A stretch of DNA of 64,000 nt from positions 1,054,001 through 1,118,000 of the forward strand of contig NZ_JASVDS010000001.1 in NCBI RefSeq assembly GCF_030285365.1, in the 5' to 3' direction. The stretch is from Roseateles subflavus. GTDB taxonomy: Bacteria; Pseudomonadota; Gammaproteobacteria; Burkholderiales; Burkholderiaceae_C. This document shows positions 1 to 8,478 of the stretch, in pieces. The notes below the pieces were generated by a model. It was not told where the DNA came from and searched no databases. It saw nothing but the letters and a program-made list of their open reading frames with translations. Position numbers and translations under genes: made by a program. The first letter of the stretch is position 1. Each line of letters opens with the position of its first letter.

Positions 1-52
1 GATCGAGGCGCCCGCGGGCGGGCAGGGGGCGACGGGGGGCGGCAGCGCTCAT
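1..52 (-). CDS. N-terminal fragment of an unidentified protein, cut by window edge
   Basis: Only the first 17 codons lie in the window, beginning MSAAAPRRPLPARGRL. The ATG overlaps the TGA of the upstream RDD-family gene in an ATGA arrangement, which is the usual sign of translational coupling in this genome, so the start is plausible although no domain can be recognised. Function cannot be assigned from this stretch. Confidence 0.4.
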   Translation of the reverse strand, partial: MSAAAPRRPLPARGRLD

Positions 53-1005
53 GGGGCGGTCTCGGTGGACGGGGTGGCGGGGGCTGGGGTGGGAGCCGGA
101 GCAGGCACCGGGGCGGGGGCCTGCATCCGCGCGTCCTCGAGGGGCAGGCGGTCCCGGCGGCGCAGGTCCAGCACGACGGTATGGGCGGCCTTGTCCTGCA
201 GGGCCTGCCGGTTGGCGTCCCAGAACACCTGGGCGAAGCCCATGCCGCCCGTGCCCATGCCGGCGAGGTAGCCGCCATAGCGGCTGAAGCTGCGCAGGAA
301 GTTGATCGGCTTGCCGCTGAGTTCCGCGACCCGCAAGCCCATCAGCCGCTTGCCGACGGTCTGGCCTGGCCACAGCACCGGCAGCAGGGTGAAGTAGACG
401 ATGGCCAGGCTGAAGCGCAGTCCGGCCTCGCCCAGGGCCTCGTCCAGCCACTCCCGGGGACGGAAGCCGCTGTGCTTGCGCGCCTCCTCTTCCGAACGGC
501 GCAGCTGCTGGATCCGACGTTCCAGGTCGGCGATGCGGCGGCTTTCTGCGCTGGCGGCACTGGCAGCGCCCGCCTCGGGCAGGGCCGCCGCCGGGGCGTC
601 GGCCCGGTCCTCGCTCTCGTCGTCCGCCGGGGCGGTGGCGGCAGCGCGCGAGGGGCCTTTCTCACGGAAGCTCGCAGGGCGGAGGTCCTGCCAGACCCCG
701 TACAGCCCGAGCACCAGGGCCAGGGCCACGGGGACCCACCACAGCACCGATGGCGCCGGCCGTGCCGCCTGCTCGGCGTCCCGCTGGCGGATCTTCAGCC
801 AGGCCGCGGCGGCCACGCTCCCCAGCAGCATCCAGTTCCCCAGCGACGAGGCCAGGCCGATCAGCGCCAGGTCCAGCGCCATGGCCCAGGCCCGCTGCGA
901 TGGCCGCGCCAGGGCGTGGCCCAGCAGGTCGGGGCTGACGTTGACGTCTTCGGGTGTGACCCAGTCACGGCGGGGCGAGGGCTTGATGAGGGCGGGCAGG
1001 CGCAT
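49..1005 (-). CDS. RDD family membrane protein
   Basis: A 318-residue inner-membrane protein. Hydrophobic segments lie near residues 42-70, 87-105 and 197-213, and the third runs into the RDD-type sequence LWPGQTVGKRLMGLRV. Between the second and third segments is an unusual Ala/Glu-rich insert of roughly 90 residues containing a short coiled coil (about 155-178). The C-terminus is a Pro/Ala-rich tail. RDD proteins are small polytopic membrane proteins, some linked to Na+/H+ exchange, but most have no known role. The start at MRLPALIKPS was chosen because upstream sequence in the same frame is Arg/Gly/Pro-rich and non-protein-like. The next gene downstream overlaps by ATGA. Confidence 0.75.
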   Translation of the reverse strand: MRLPALIKPSPRRDWVTPEDVNVSPDLLGHALARPSQRAWAMALDLALIGLASSLGNWMLLGSVAAAAWLKIRQRDAEQAARPAPSVLWWVPVALALVLGLYGVWQDLRPASFREKGPSRAAATAPADDESEDRADAPAAALPEAGAASAASAESRRIADLERRIQQLRRSEEEARKHSGFRPREWLDEALGEAGLRFSLAIVYFTLLPVLWPGQTVGKRLMGLRVAELSGKPINFLRSFSRYGGYLAGMGTGGMGFAQVFWDANRQALQDKAAHTVVLDLRRRDRLPLEDARMQAPAPVPAPAPTPAPATPSTETAP

Positions 1006-1100
1006 CGGGAAGGCGGCAACGCGGAAGGCAAGGCTGCCGATTCTGCCCCGCGGACCAGGCCCGCGGGTGACTCGCGACCCATCGGCCGCGCGGCCTGCGC

Positions 1101-1529
1101 TCAGTCGTCTTCCAGGCTGTCGCAACCGGCGGCGGGGCACAGCACACCGATCTGGCTGAGCAGGTCCAGCGCGTTGTCCCGCCAACTCGGGCTCTCCGGT
1201 TCGGTCGCGGCCATGGGACGGCTGGCCGGACCGGCGGGCAGGTCCGGTGGGGCGAACGCCGGCGTCGCGGCGTGGGGGGCCGCCCGGGATCCGGCGCCCG
1301 CCGGGAGCGGATCCTGGGCCGGCGACGGCTGCAGTGGTCCGGCCTGGGGCGGCGCTTCGTAGGCGACGCGCAGCAGGCCGTCCGCCGCGGGAGCCGCCGG
1401 CCGGTGTGCGGGACGGGGCGGGGCCGGCTCGCTCACGACGCCGTCCGCCGCGGTCGACTCCAGCGAGGGCAGCCGGTGGCCCAGGACCACGGCGGCAAGC
1501 GCAAGAGCAAGGAAGACCGTGGATTTCAT
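1101..1529 (-). CDS. small exported protein of unknown function
   Basis: A 142-residue protein beginning MKSTVFLALALAAVVLG, a short Lys-led hydrophobic segment that looks like a signal peptide or membrane anchor. The rest is low-complexity Pro/Ala-rich until a conserved-looking C-terminal block (about 110-142) with two cysteines (VLCPAAGCDSLEDD). I do not recognise the family. It precedes the RDD gene in the same direction with a gap of about 95 bp, so cotranscription is possible. The start at MKST was preferred over an in-frame ATG ten codons upstream because it leads directly into the hydrophobic segment. Confidence 0.55.
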   Translation of the reverse strand: MKSTVFLALALAAVVLGHRLPSLESTAADGVVSEPAPPRPAHRPAAPAADGLLRVAYEAPPQAGPLQPSPAQDPLPAGAGSRAAPHAATPAFAPPDLPAGPASRPMAATEPESPSWRDNALDLLSQIGVLCPAAGCDSLEDD

Positions 1530-1718
1530 GGAGGCAGGGCGGGCAGGGAGCCGTGGCACGAGGGAAGAGCAGGCCGAAGGATGCGTGCCCTGCCTGAGCC
1601 GCTCGCGTCTGTTGTGCGAAGAAATGCAAAGCTGCTCAGCCCGTCAGCCTCTCAATCCCCTCAACCCGTGCGGCATCGCCGGCCTCCCGGCGCGACCCGG
1701 GGGTGCCCCACGCGTCGG

Positions 1719-2303
1719 TCAGGGCTGCGCCCGGGCGTCGGTGCCCCGGGACTGAAGCCGTCGCTGCAGGGCGACGAAGTCGTCCAGGGCCTGCCACAGG
1801 GGGGTGGCGTCCAGCGACGGCTGCAACTGCCCCAGCGCCAGGGCCGCCGCCTCCAGCGTGCTCAGCTGGTGCGCGGCATGGGCCTTGCGGATGGCGTAGC
1901 GGCTCGGCGGGGGCTCGGCCAGCGTCAGGCGGGGCAGGGCCTGCAGCCAGGGCGAGGCGCGCAGCAGCTGTCGGCTCTGGCGCCAGGTGCCGTCCAGCAG
2001 GACGAGCCGGGGCGGCAGGCCGGACGCGGCGGGCGACGGTCCACACGGCCGGTCGGGGTCGGGCGGGTAGAGCAGCAGCAGCGGGTGCCCGTCCTGCGGC
2101 GGCGGTGCGAAGGCCTGGCCGACCCGGCGCTCGCAGCGCTGCAGGCATTGCTGCAGCAGGCGCGCCGTGCCCTTGGCCTGCCGGGACTCGTCCGGATGCT
2201 GGAGGATCAGCAGCGGCACGGCGTTGTCCACCGGCCGGACGCAGGCGCACAGGCAGCCGGCCAGCGGGCGCTCGCAGCGGGGGCAGTGGAGACGGCGGCT
2301 CAT
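1719..2303 (-). CDS. DTW-domain tRNA-uridine aminocarboxypropyltransferase
   Basis: A 194-residue protein with an N-terminal cysteine cluster (C7, C10, C17, C19) and the family motif in LLDGTWRQS near residue 110, matching the DTW domain. Characterised bacterial members (YfiP/TapT) transfer a 3-amino-3-carboxypropyl group from S-adenosylmethionine to a uridine in tRNA, giving acp3U. The length suits the shorter bacterial subgroup. It follows the Lrp-type regulator gene by 13 bp on the same strand and is probably cotranscribed with it. Confidence 0.8.
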   Translation of the reverse strand: MSRRLHCPRCERPLAGCLCACVRPVDNAVPLLILQHPDESRQAKGTARLLQQCLQRCERRVGQAFAPPPQDGHPLLLLYPPDPDRPCGPSPAASGLPPRLVLLDGTWRQSRQLLRASPWLQALPRLTLAEPPPSRYAIRKAHAAHQLSTLEAAALALGQLQPSLDATPLWQALDDFVALQRRLQSRGTDARAQP

Positions 2304-2316
2304 GGAACCCCCGCGC

Positions 2317-2775
2317 TCAGGGCGCCTTCAGGGGCAGCGGGGCGCCGCTCTTGACGCAGCGGATGGCGAAGTTGCTCGTGATGTCCTGCACCATGGGCAG
2401 GGCCTGGAGCCGGCGCACGATCTGCTCGTAGTCGGGGAGGTCGCCCACCACCACCTCCAGGAGGTAGTCGTGCGCGCCGGACACGACATGGCAGGCCACC
2501 ACCTCGCTCATGGCCTGCATGCCGGCCTCGAACTCCCGCACGGCGTCCTCCCGGTGGTGCATCAGCCGCACGTTCACGAACACGGTCGTCGCCAGCTGCA
2601 GGCGCTTGCGGTCCAGGACGGCCCGGTAACCGCTGATGTAGCCCGCCTCCTCGAGGCGGCGCAGGCGGCGCGCGCAGGGGCTCTGCGACAGCGCGACGCG
2701 GTCGGCGAGCTCGGCCACCGAAAGCCGGCCCTCGCGCTGGAGCAGCTCCAGCAATTGCAGATCAATGCGGTCCAT
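2317..2775 (-). CDS. Lrp/AsnC family transcriptional regulator
   Basis: A 152-residue protein of canonical Lrp/AsnC size. The N-terminal winged helix-turn-helix is at about residues 4-60 (LSVAELADRVALSQSPCARRL contains the recognition helix), and the C-terminal half is the RAM/AsnC ligand-binding domain (about 65-140). The start MDRIDLQLLELL is the typical Lrp N-terminus; an in-frame ATG 21 codons upstream would only add AT-rich intergenic sequence. It is transcribed divergently from an EamA-type exporter, the usual arrangement for Lrp regulators that control amino-acid efflux, so that gene is the likely target. Confidence 0.9.
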   Translation of the reverse strand: MDRIDLQLLELLQREGRLSVAELADRVALSQSPCARRLRRLEEAGYISGYRAVLDRKRLQLATTVFVNVRLMHHREDAVREFEAGMQAMSEVVACHVVSGAHDYLLEVVVGDLPDYEQIVRRLQALPMVQDITSNFAIRCVKSGAPLPLKAP

Positions 2776-2913
2776 GGGTGAAAAAGAGCGTTGATAAGTA
2801 TTTCGTTGGCGAATATGTGCTTTGACATCGCCAATCACCAGCGAATGCGGTCAATTATCGCGCTGGATCCCCTCGAAAATCGGCGCCGTTCAGTAGTAAC
2901 CCGCAGTCGTCCC
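2776..2913. promoter_or_regulatory. divergent regulatory region between lrp-type gene and exporter
   Basis: This stretch is visibly AT-richer than both flanking genes and separates two divergent starts, so it should hold both promoters and the Lrp-type operator. I could not pick a convincing -35/-10 pair or a clean Lrp box by eye. Part of it could be coding if the exporter starts further upstream. Confidence 0.45.
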
Positions 2914-3846
2914 GTGTCCAGCATTGCTCCCTCCACGCTCCAGGCCGCCGGCCTGCCGTCGATCGCCCCGTCCCGCGCCCCTGCCGTCGTCCCCTGGGCG
3001 GGCTGGGCCGCCCTGGCCTTCACCCTGCTGATCTGGGCCAGCTTCTTCGTCTCGCTGCGTGCGGGGGCCCGGGCGGCGCTGGCGCCGTCCGAACTCGCCC
3101 TGGTGCGCTTCCTGCCGGCCGGACTGATCTTCCTGCCCGTGGTGGTGATGCGCTGGCGCCGCTTTGCCGCGCTGCCGATGCTGCAGTGGATGAGCATCGT
3201 CGCGGGCGCCGGCCTCCCGTACTTCCTGATCGCCGGCGCCGGCATGCGCCATGCACCGGTGGCGGATGGCGCCACGCTGATTCCCGGCACCATCCCGCTG
3301 TTTGTCGCGCTGATCGCCGCCTTCACGCAGGGCCGTGCTGCCCTGAGCCGCTGGCCCGCCCTGCTGACGGTGGTCAGCGGCGTGGTGACCTTGCTGGCCT
3401 TCCATCATGGCGAGGGGCAGCTGGCCCAGGGCTACGGGCTCTTCCTGCTGGGCAGCCTCATGTGGGCCAACTACACCCTGGCCCTGCGCCACTCGGGCCT
3501 GAGCCCCATCGAGGCGGCGGCCCTGATCTCCGTCGTGTCCCTGGCGCTGCTGCTGCCCTGGCTGGCGATGCATCCGCCGGTGGGCCTGATGGCGCTGCCC
3601 GCGCGGGCCTGGGCGCTGCACGGCAGCATCCAGGGGCTGGGCGTGGGCCTGCTCTCGACGCTCAGCTATGCCTTCGCCATCCAGCGCCTGGGCGCGCAGC
3701 GGGCGGCCACGGTCGGTGCGCTGACGCCGGTGCTGGCGGCCTCGCTGGCCTGGCCGATGTTCGGCGAGGTGCCGGATGGCGCCACGCTCGCGGGCATGGG
3801 CCTGATCCTCGGCGGCGTGCTGTGGAGCCAGCGGCCGCAGCGCTGA
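2914..3846 (+). CDS. EamA-family (DMT superfamily) exporter
   Basis: About 310 residues from a GTG start, with roughly ten hydrophobic segments forming two EamA repeats (for example AALAFTLLIWASFFVSLRAG in the first). DMT/EamA proteins are inner-membrane carriers, many exporting amino acids or other small metabolites. The GTG at 2914 gives the family's usual length; in-frame ATGs at 2791 and 2845 would extend into the AT-rich divergent promoter region. Its head-to-head position with an Lrp/AsnC gene suggests an amino-acid-type substrate, which is inference only. Confidence 0.8.
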   Translation: MSSIAPSTLQAAGLPSIAPSRAPAVVPWAGWAALAFTLLIWASFFVSLRAGARAALAPSELALVRFLPAGLIFLPVVVMRWRRFAALPMLQWMSIVAGAGLPYFLIAGAGMRHAPVADGATLIPGTIPLFVALIAAFTQGRAALSRWPALLTVVSGVVTLLAFHHGEGQLAQGYGLFLLGSLMWANYTLALRHSGLSPIEAAALISVVSLALLLPWLAMHPPVGLMALPARAWALHGSIQGLGVGLLSTLSYAFAIQRLGAQRAATVGALTPVLAASLAWPMFGEVPDGATLAGMGLILGGVLWSQRPQR

Positions 3847-3858
3847 GCGCCGCGCCGC

Positions 3859-5139
3859 TCAGCGGTAGAGCGGCAGGGTGTCCACCCGCTGGCGGATCAG
3901 CGCGGCCATGCGCCGGTAGCCCTCGCCCTGCAGGCCGCCGTACTGCTGCTGCAGCGCCTCGGCGGAGAGGTACTCGGGCAGGTCGTCCGTGAGCGGCATG
4001 AAGGCGCCTTCCGGCGGATGCGCGGCCAGGCGCTGCTGCAGCGCCCGCGGGTCCTGCTCGGAATAGAGCCCCATCCGCGCGCCGGCCTGGTCCGCCGCCA
4101 GGTCGTTGAAGCTGAAGCCGCTGCCACCCCGCGAGTCCGCCACTTCCTTGTAGATGCCGATGGCATCCGCCATGGGCCCGCCGCCCTCGATCGCCAGCAC
4201 CACCGACACCAGCAGGTGCTGCGAGAAGTCGTCGCGCCCGTTGACGGTGAGGAGCATCGGCCGCGCCCGGGGCCAATCCTGCGCCGCGGGCAGGAGGCGG
4301 CTGGCGTGCTCGCCCGCCGCCTGCAGCGCCAGGATGATGAAGGCCGCGCGGTTCTCCAGCCGCGGGTCCTCGCCCGCCGCACTGCGCCGCTGGGCCTCGG
4401 CGAAGAAGGTCGGCAGCAGCGCGGCCACCGACACCGGCGTGCCCGGCGGGCGCGGCTCGCTGATCGCCACCAGCAGCGCGTTGTAGTGCTTCAGCCGCGC
4501 CTGCTCGGCCAGCGGCCAGCGGGCGTTGAGGGCGCGCCTGAGCGAGTCCGGCTTCCACTCATAGCTCATCTGCAGACGGCCCGGCTCGAAGCCCACGTGC
4601 TGGATGAGCTCGCCCGCCACCTGCGCCTCGGCCTGCGCGGCAAGGCGCTCGGTGAGCCGCCGCACCAGCCAGTCGGAGGCCCAGGTCGGCAGGGGCAGAT
4701 GGCCGACGCGCAGCTGGCGCAGCACGGGCAGGCTGCCGGTCTCCTGCAGCCGGGCATGCAGATTGAGCCAGGGCCCGCCGCCTGCACGCAGGGGAATGCT
4801 GACCTCGAGCAGCGCCTCGTGCCGGGCGAGCTGGGCCGTGGCGCGGGCGTCGTGGTAGCGGTTGACCAGACGTCCCAGCAGCAGCTGGAGCTGGACCTCG
4901 CTGAGCTGCACCACGCGCAGGCCGCCGGGCGGCAGCTGGCGGGGATCGTTCTGGCGCAGGATCTCGCTGGCCTGCTGCAGTTGGGCGCCTTCGAGCGCGG
5001 CCGGCGGCGGCACGCTGGGGTCGGCCTGCAGGGCCAGCACCGCCAGCAGCAGCGGCAGGCCCAGGCCGAGTGTCAGGAGCAGCCAGAGACTGCGGCGCAG
5101 CAGGCGGCCGAACTGGGCGTGTCGCGGGATCGAGGTCAT
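3859..5139 (-). CDS. membrane-anchored protein of unknown function
   Basis: A 426-residue protein with a single hydrophobic anchor near residues 20-38 (LWLLLTLGLGLPLLLAVLAL) preceded by basic residues; the remainder is soluble and would lie in the periplasm. The fold is not recognised. The C-terminal part contains acidic blocks and segments such as DSRGGSGFSFNDLAADQAGARMG, reminiscent of proteins annotated only as conserved hypothetical in Burkholderiales. It is divergent from the SNF2 helicase gene with only about 60 bp between starts, so the two share a promoter region. The start at MTSIPRHAQF puts the anchor close to the N-terminus. Confidence 0.75.
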   Translation of the reverse strand: MTSIPRHAQFGRLLRRSLWLLLTLGLGLPLLLAVLALQADPSVPPPAALEGAQLQQASEILRQNDPRQLPPGGLRVVQLSEVQLQLLLGRLVNRYHDARATAQLARHEALLEVSIPLRAGGGPWLNLHARLQETGSLPVLRQLRVGHLPLPTWASDWLVRRLTERLAAQAEAQVAGELIQHVGFEPGRLQMSYEWKPDSLRRALNARWPLAEQARLKHYNALLVAISEPRPPGTPVSVAALLPTFFAEAQRRSAAGEDPRLENRAAFIILALQAAGEHASRLLPAAQDWPRARPMLLTVNGRDDFSQHLLVSVVLAIEGGGPMADAIGIYKEVADSRGGSGFSFNDLAADQAGARMGLYSEQDPRALQQRLAAHPPEGAFMPLTDDLPEYLSAEALQQQYGGLQGEGYRRMAALIRQRVDTLPLYR

Positions 5140-5200
5140 GGGCGGGAGTCTGCCACCTTGCGCCGACCGCTTCCGAAAGCCAGCCCCGCCGCTGGCGACA

Positions 5201-7591
5201 ATGGCGGCCATGCCCGCGCCCGCGACCCCTGCCCCGCCCCTCCTCCGCCCGCTGCTGCGACTGCAGACCCTCGACCGCGGTGACGGCCTGCTCGGCGTGC
5301 GGCGGCATGGGCGCCTGGGGCCGCGCGGGGCGCCGCTGAGCCTGATGCAGCTCTTCCTCGTGGACGACGCGGGCGGGGCGCCCTGGCCCTGTCCGCCCGA
5401 GGGCCACGCGGGCCCGCACGGCCCCTGGATCCAGCAGCTGCTGGCGCTGGGCGCCCAGCCGCTGCGGGCCGATCACCTGCAGTGGCGCCAGGCCTCGCCG
5501 CCGGCACCGGGCCGGGTCTGGACGCTGCTGCTGGAGGACGACTTCGGCGACTTCGTCACCGATGTCCTGCCCCGCCTGACGGCCGAGGGCTGGGTGGTGG
5601 AGCGTCTGCCGGGCTTTCGCCACGAGCCGCTGCCGGTCACTGCCTGGCATCTGGGCCTGTCGGCGGCGGAGGGGGCGGAAGCGGCGGAGGGCACGGCCGT
5701 GCCCCGCCTCGCCGCGCCGCGCCAGCGGGGCTCCTGGCTGCTGAGCCTGGGCCTGGAGGTCCAGGGCGAGCGTCTGGACCTGGCCCCGCTGATGGCCAAC
5801 CTCCTGCGCCGGGACAAGCGCTGGCTGGACGCCGTGGCGCTCGAGGCGATCGAGGACGACGAGGTGGTCTTCCTGCGTGCGCCCGGCGGGCGCCGCTTCC
5901 ACACCCCGGCCGCGCCGCTCAAGCAGCTGATGCGGCACCTCCTGAGCCTCGTCACGCCGCGCCAGCTGGAGGGCGGCGGGGCAGTCCGGCTGAGCCGCTG
6001 GCAGGCGCAGCAGCTGGCGCTGTTCGAGGAGGAGCGGGGGCGCTGGCAGTTTCATGGCCGGGACGTGCTGGAGGCGCTGGTGGCGCGGCTGCATGCGGCC
6101 GGCCGGCCGGTCGTGGCCCCTCAGCCCGAGGGCCTGGGTTTGGCGCTGCGGGACTACCAGCGGCAGGGCGTCGGCTGGCTGCAGTACCTGGGGCAGCAGG
6201 GCCTGGGCGGCATCCTGGCGGACGACATGGGCCTGGGCAAGACCGCCCAGACCCTGGCCCACCTGTGGCTGGAGAAGCAGGCCGGCCGCCTCGCCCGCGG
6301 CGCGCTGCTGGTGATGCCCACGAGCCTGCTCTTCAACTGGGCACAGGAGGCGGCCCGCGTCACGCCCGGCCTGCGCGTGGCCACCTGGCATGGCACGCCG
6401 CGGGGCCAGGTCTTGCCCGAATGCGACCTGCTGCTGTGCAGCTACGGCCTCGTCTGGCGGGACCTGCGGGTGCTGTCCGGGCGGGACTGGGACTGGCTCG
6501 TGCTGGACGAAGGCCAGGCGGTGAAGAACGCCGCCTCCCGCACGGCCCGCGCGCTGCGACGCCTGCCCTCGCGCCAGCGCCTGGTGCTCAGCGGCACCCC
6601 GCTCGAGAACCACCTGGGCGAGCTGTGGGCCCATGTCGACTTTCTGATGCCGGGCTACCTGGGCGACGCCCGCAGCTTCGCCCGCCATTGGCGCAAGCCG
6701 ATCGAGGAGGGCGGGGACGGGCGCCGGGCCCGCTGGCTGGCCGCGCGCGTGCGGCCCTTTCTGCTGCGGCGCCTCAAGGACGAGGTCGCCCCCGAGCTGC
6801 CGCCGCTGACCGAACTGCAGGTGCGCCTCACGCTGCCGATGCCGCAGCGCCAGCTCTACGAGAGCGTGCGGGTGGCGGCCGATCACATGGTGCGGCGCAT
6901 CCTGGCGCGCCAGGGGCTGGAGGGCGGGCTGATCTCGGTGCTGGACGCCATGCTGCGGCTGCGCCAGCTGTGCTGTGACCCGCGGCTGATCGAGGAGGTC
7001 CCGCCGAACCTGGGCGAGGGCGTGAAGCTGGCCTGGCTGCGCGAACACCTGCCGGACCTGCTCCGGCAGGGGCGCCGGGTGCTGGTGTTCTCGCAGTTCG
7101 CCCGGATGCTGGATCTGGTGGACAGCCTGCTGCACGAGCTGGGCCTGCCGGCGCTGCGCCTGAGTGGCGAGACGCCCGAAAGCCAGCGCGGCACGCGCGT
7201 GGCCCGGTTTCAGGCAGGTGAGTGCCCACTCATGCTGCTGAGCCTGAAAGCCGGAGGGGTCGGATTGAACCTGACGGCCGCCGACACGGTCATCCACCTC
7301 GATCCCTGGTGGAACCCGGCGGTGCAGGCCCAGGCGAGCGCCCGTGCACACCGCATCGGGCAGGACAAGCCGGTGTTCGTCCACCAGCTGCTGGTCCAGG
7401 GGAGCATCGAGGAGCGCATCCTCGCGCTGCAGGCGCGCAAGAAGGCGCTGGCGGAGGGTGTGATGGGGGTGGACGGGGCGGCCGAGTTGCTGAAGTTCAG
7501 CGCGGCGGACCTCGACGGCCTGCTGGCGCCCTTGCCCGAGGCGATGGAAGGGGCGGGTGACGAGCCGGACGACGCGGCGTTCCCGTCCTGA
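5201..7591 (+). CDS. SNF2-family DEAD/DEAH-box helicase-like ATPase
   Basis: About 796 residues. The ATP-binding motif DDMGLGKT is at 341-348, motif II reads DEGQ (436-439) in place of the commoner DEAH/DEAQ, and motif III is SGTPLENHLGELW near 463. The helicase C domain (about 610-770) has VLVFSQF, GGVGLNLTAADTVIHLDPWWNP and the terminal motif ARAHRIGQ. Bacterial SNF2 proteins are double-stranded-DNA translocases that probably displace RNA polymerase or other proteins. The N-terminal 300 residues contain no obvious SWIM zinc motif. A second in-frame ATG lies three codons downstream and is equally possible. Confidence 0.93.
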   Translation: MAAMPAPATPAPPLLRPLLRLQTLDRGDGLLGVRRHGRLGPRGAPLSLMQLFLVDDAGGAPWPCPPEGHAGPHGPWIQQLLALGAQPLRADHLQWRQASPPAPGRVWTLLLEDDFGDFVTDVLPRLTAEGWVVERLPGFRHEPLPVTAWHLGLSAAEGAEAAEGTAVPRLAAPRQRGSWLLSLGLEVQGERLDLAPLMANLLRRDKRWLDAVALEAIEDDEVVFLRAPGGRRFHTPAAPLKQLMRHLLSLVTPRQLEGGGAVRLSRWQAQQLALFEEERGRWQFHGRDVLEALVARLHAAGRPVVAPQPEGLGLALRDYQRQGVGWLQYLGQQGLGGILADDMGLGKTAQTLAHLWLEKQAGRLARGALLVMPTSLLFNWAQEAARVTPGLRVATWHGTPRGQVLPECDLLLCSYGLVWRDLRVLSGRDWDWLVLDEGQAVKNAASRTARALRRLPSRQRLVLSGTPLENHLGELWAHVDFLMPGYLGDARSFARHWRKPIEEGGDGRRARWLAARVRPFLLRRLKDEVAPELPPLTELQVRLTLPMPQRQLYESVRVAADHMVRRILARQGLEGGLISVLDAMLRLRQLCCDPRLIEEVPPNLGEGVKLAWLREHLPDLLRQGRRVLVFSQFARMLDLVDSLLHELGLPALRLSGETPESQRGTRVARFQAGECPLMLLSLKAGGVGLNLTAADTVIHLDPWWNPAVQAQASARAHRIGQDKPVFVHQLLVQGSIEERILALQARKKALAEGVMGVDGAAELLKFSAADLDGLLAPLPEAMEGAGDEPDDAAFPS

Positions 7592-7598
7592 AAGACGA

Positions 7599-7619
7599 AG
7601 AGCGCCTGGTGGGCGCTCT
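7599..7619 (-). terminator. possible weak terminator between SNF2 gene and a small minus-strand gene
   Basis: An 8-bp perfect inverted repeat (AGAGCGCC / GGCGCTCT) with a 5-base loop lies between two convergent genes. Read on the minus strand it is followed by the T-richer stretch CGTCTTT, so it may end transcription of the small gene at 7652-7813. No T-tract follows it on the plus strand. Confidence 0.4.
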
Positions 7620-7651
7620 GGCGGGGTGGGGCAGTGAGGCTCCGGGGCGGA

Positions 7652-7813
7652 TCAGCGCTTGCGGTCGAAGCGCTGGGCGCGGGCCAGGCTGCGGCGGTCG
7701 GTGCCCAGGCTGGCGGTCTCGAAGGCTTCGTGCTTGCGGCCCTTGTCGGTGTTCCATTCGGTCATGGGCAGGCGACGGGTCTGGGCTTCAGTGCGGTATT
7801 GCGACTTCATCAT
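7652..7813 (-). CDS. small basic conserved-type protein
   Basis: A 53-residue, highly charged protein (MMKSQYRTEAQTRRL at the N-terminus, ending RSLARAQRFDRKR). A strong ribosome-binding site (AGAGGAAAGG) precedes the double ATG by about eight bases, which is why this short frame is called real. No transmembrane segment or cysteine is present. I recognise it only as the kind of short conserved hypothetical often seen in Burkholderiales. Confidence 0.6.
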   Translation of the reverse strand: MMKSQYRTEAQTRRLPMTEWNTDKGRKHEAFETASLGTDRRSLARAQRFDRKR

Positions 7814-8039
7814 GGCGAGATGCCTTTCCTCTGCTAGGACCCTTTCATCCGGGTCTTGAGGGGAACAACGCGGGGAAAGGACGGCCGGTTGACAGCCCCG
7901 GCACACTTTTTCACAAAGCCCTTGGCGGGCGGCGGCGCCAGCTCCCCGCCCCGGGAGTGGCGCCGCCTGCGTCGTGCGACTACAACGCGAGGGCTGTCCC
8001 TTCCGGCTGTCCCCTGCTTTGTCGCTAAGCTAGCCCGCC

Positions 8040-8405
8040 ATGTCCTCCGCTCTCGCCCAACGTCGCCCGCCGCCCACCCTGGTCGCCTGCCTGTGCGCGG
8101 CCTGGTGTCGCCTGTGCGACAGCTACCGCGAGACCTTTGCCGAGCTGCGCGAGCAGCATCCCGGCGTGCGCTTCATCTGGGTGGACATCGAGGACGACGC
8201 CGAGCTGGTGGGGGACCTCGACGTCGAGACCTTCCCGACGCTGGTGGTGGGGGTCGGCGAGCAGCTGCGCTTCTGCGGCCCGGTCACGCCCCAGCTGAGC
8301 ACGGCTCAGCGCCTGCTGGAGACGGTCCTGGCCCCCGATGCCGCCGCCGCGGTGGCCGGCCCTGACGCCCAGGCCCTGCTGTCCCGCCTGCAGCACAGCT
8401 GCTGA
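8040..8405 (+). CDS. thioredoxin-like protein
   Basis: A 121-residue thioredoxin-fold protein. The redox motif is CAAWCRLC (active pair CRLC at about residues 23-26), followed by the typical HPGVRFIWVDIEDDAEL strand-helix and the conserved cis-proline context DVETFPTLVV. There is no signal peptide, so it should act in the cytoplasm, probably as a disulfide reductase of the TlpA/thioredoxin superfamily; the substrate is unknown. It starts right after an AT-moderate promoter region shared with the small minus-strand gene. Confidence 0.8.
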   Translation: MSSALAQRRPPPTLVACLCAAWCRLCDSYRETFAELREQHPGVRFIWVDIEDDAELVGDLDVETFPTLVVGVGEQLRFCGPVTPQLSTAQRLLETVLAPDAAAAVAGPDAQALLSRLQHSC

Positions 8406-8478
8406 GTCAAGCCCTGACCCTCGTCACGCCGCGGCTGCGGGGGTGACAATCGGGGCCTTCCCAATCACAGGCCCTCCC

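Noticed and set aside
4559-7384. 941-codon minus-strand frame opposite the SNF2 gene
   Set aside because: Gln/Arg/Ala-rich antisense shadow of a gene with complete helicase motifs.
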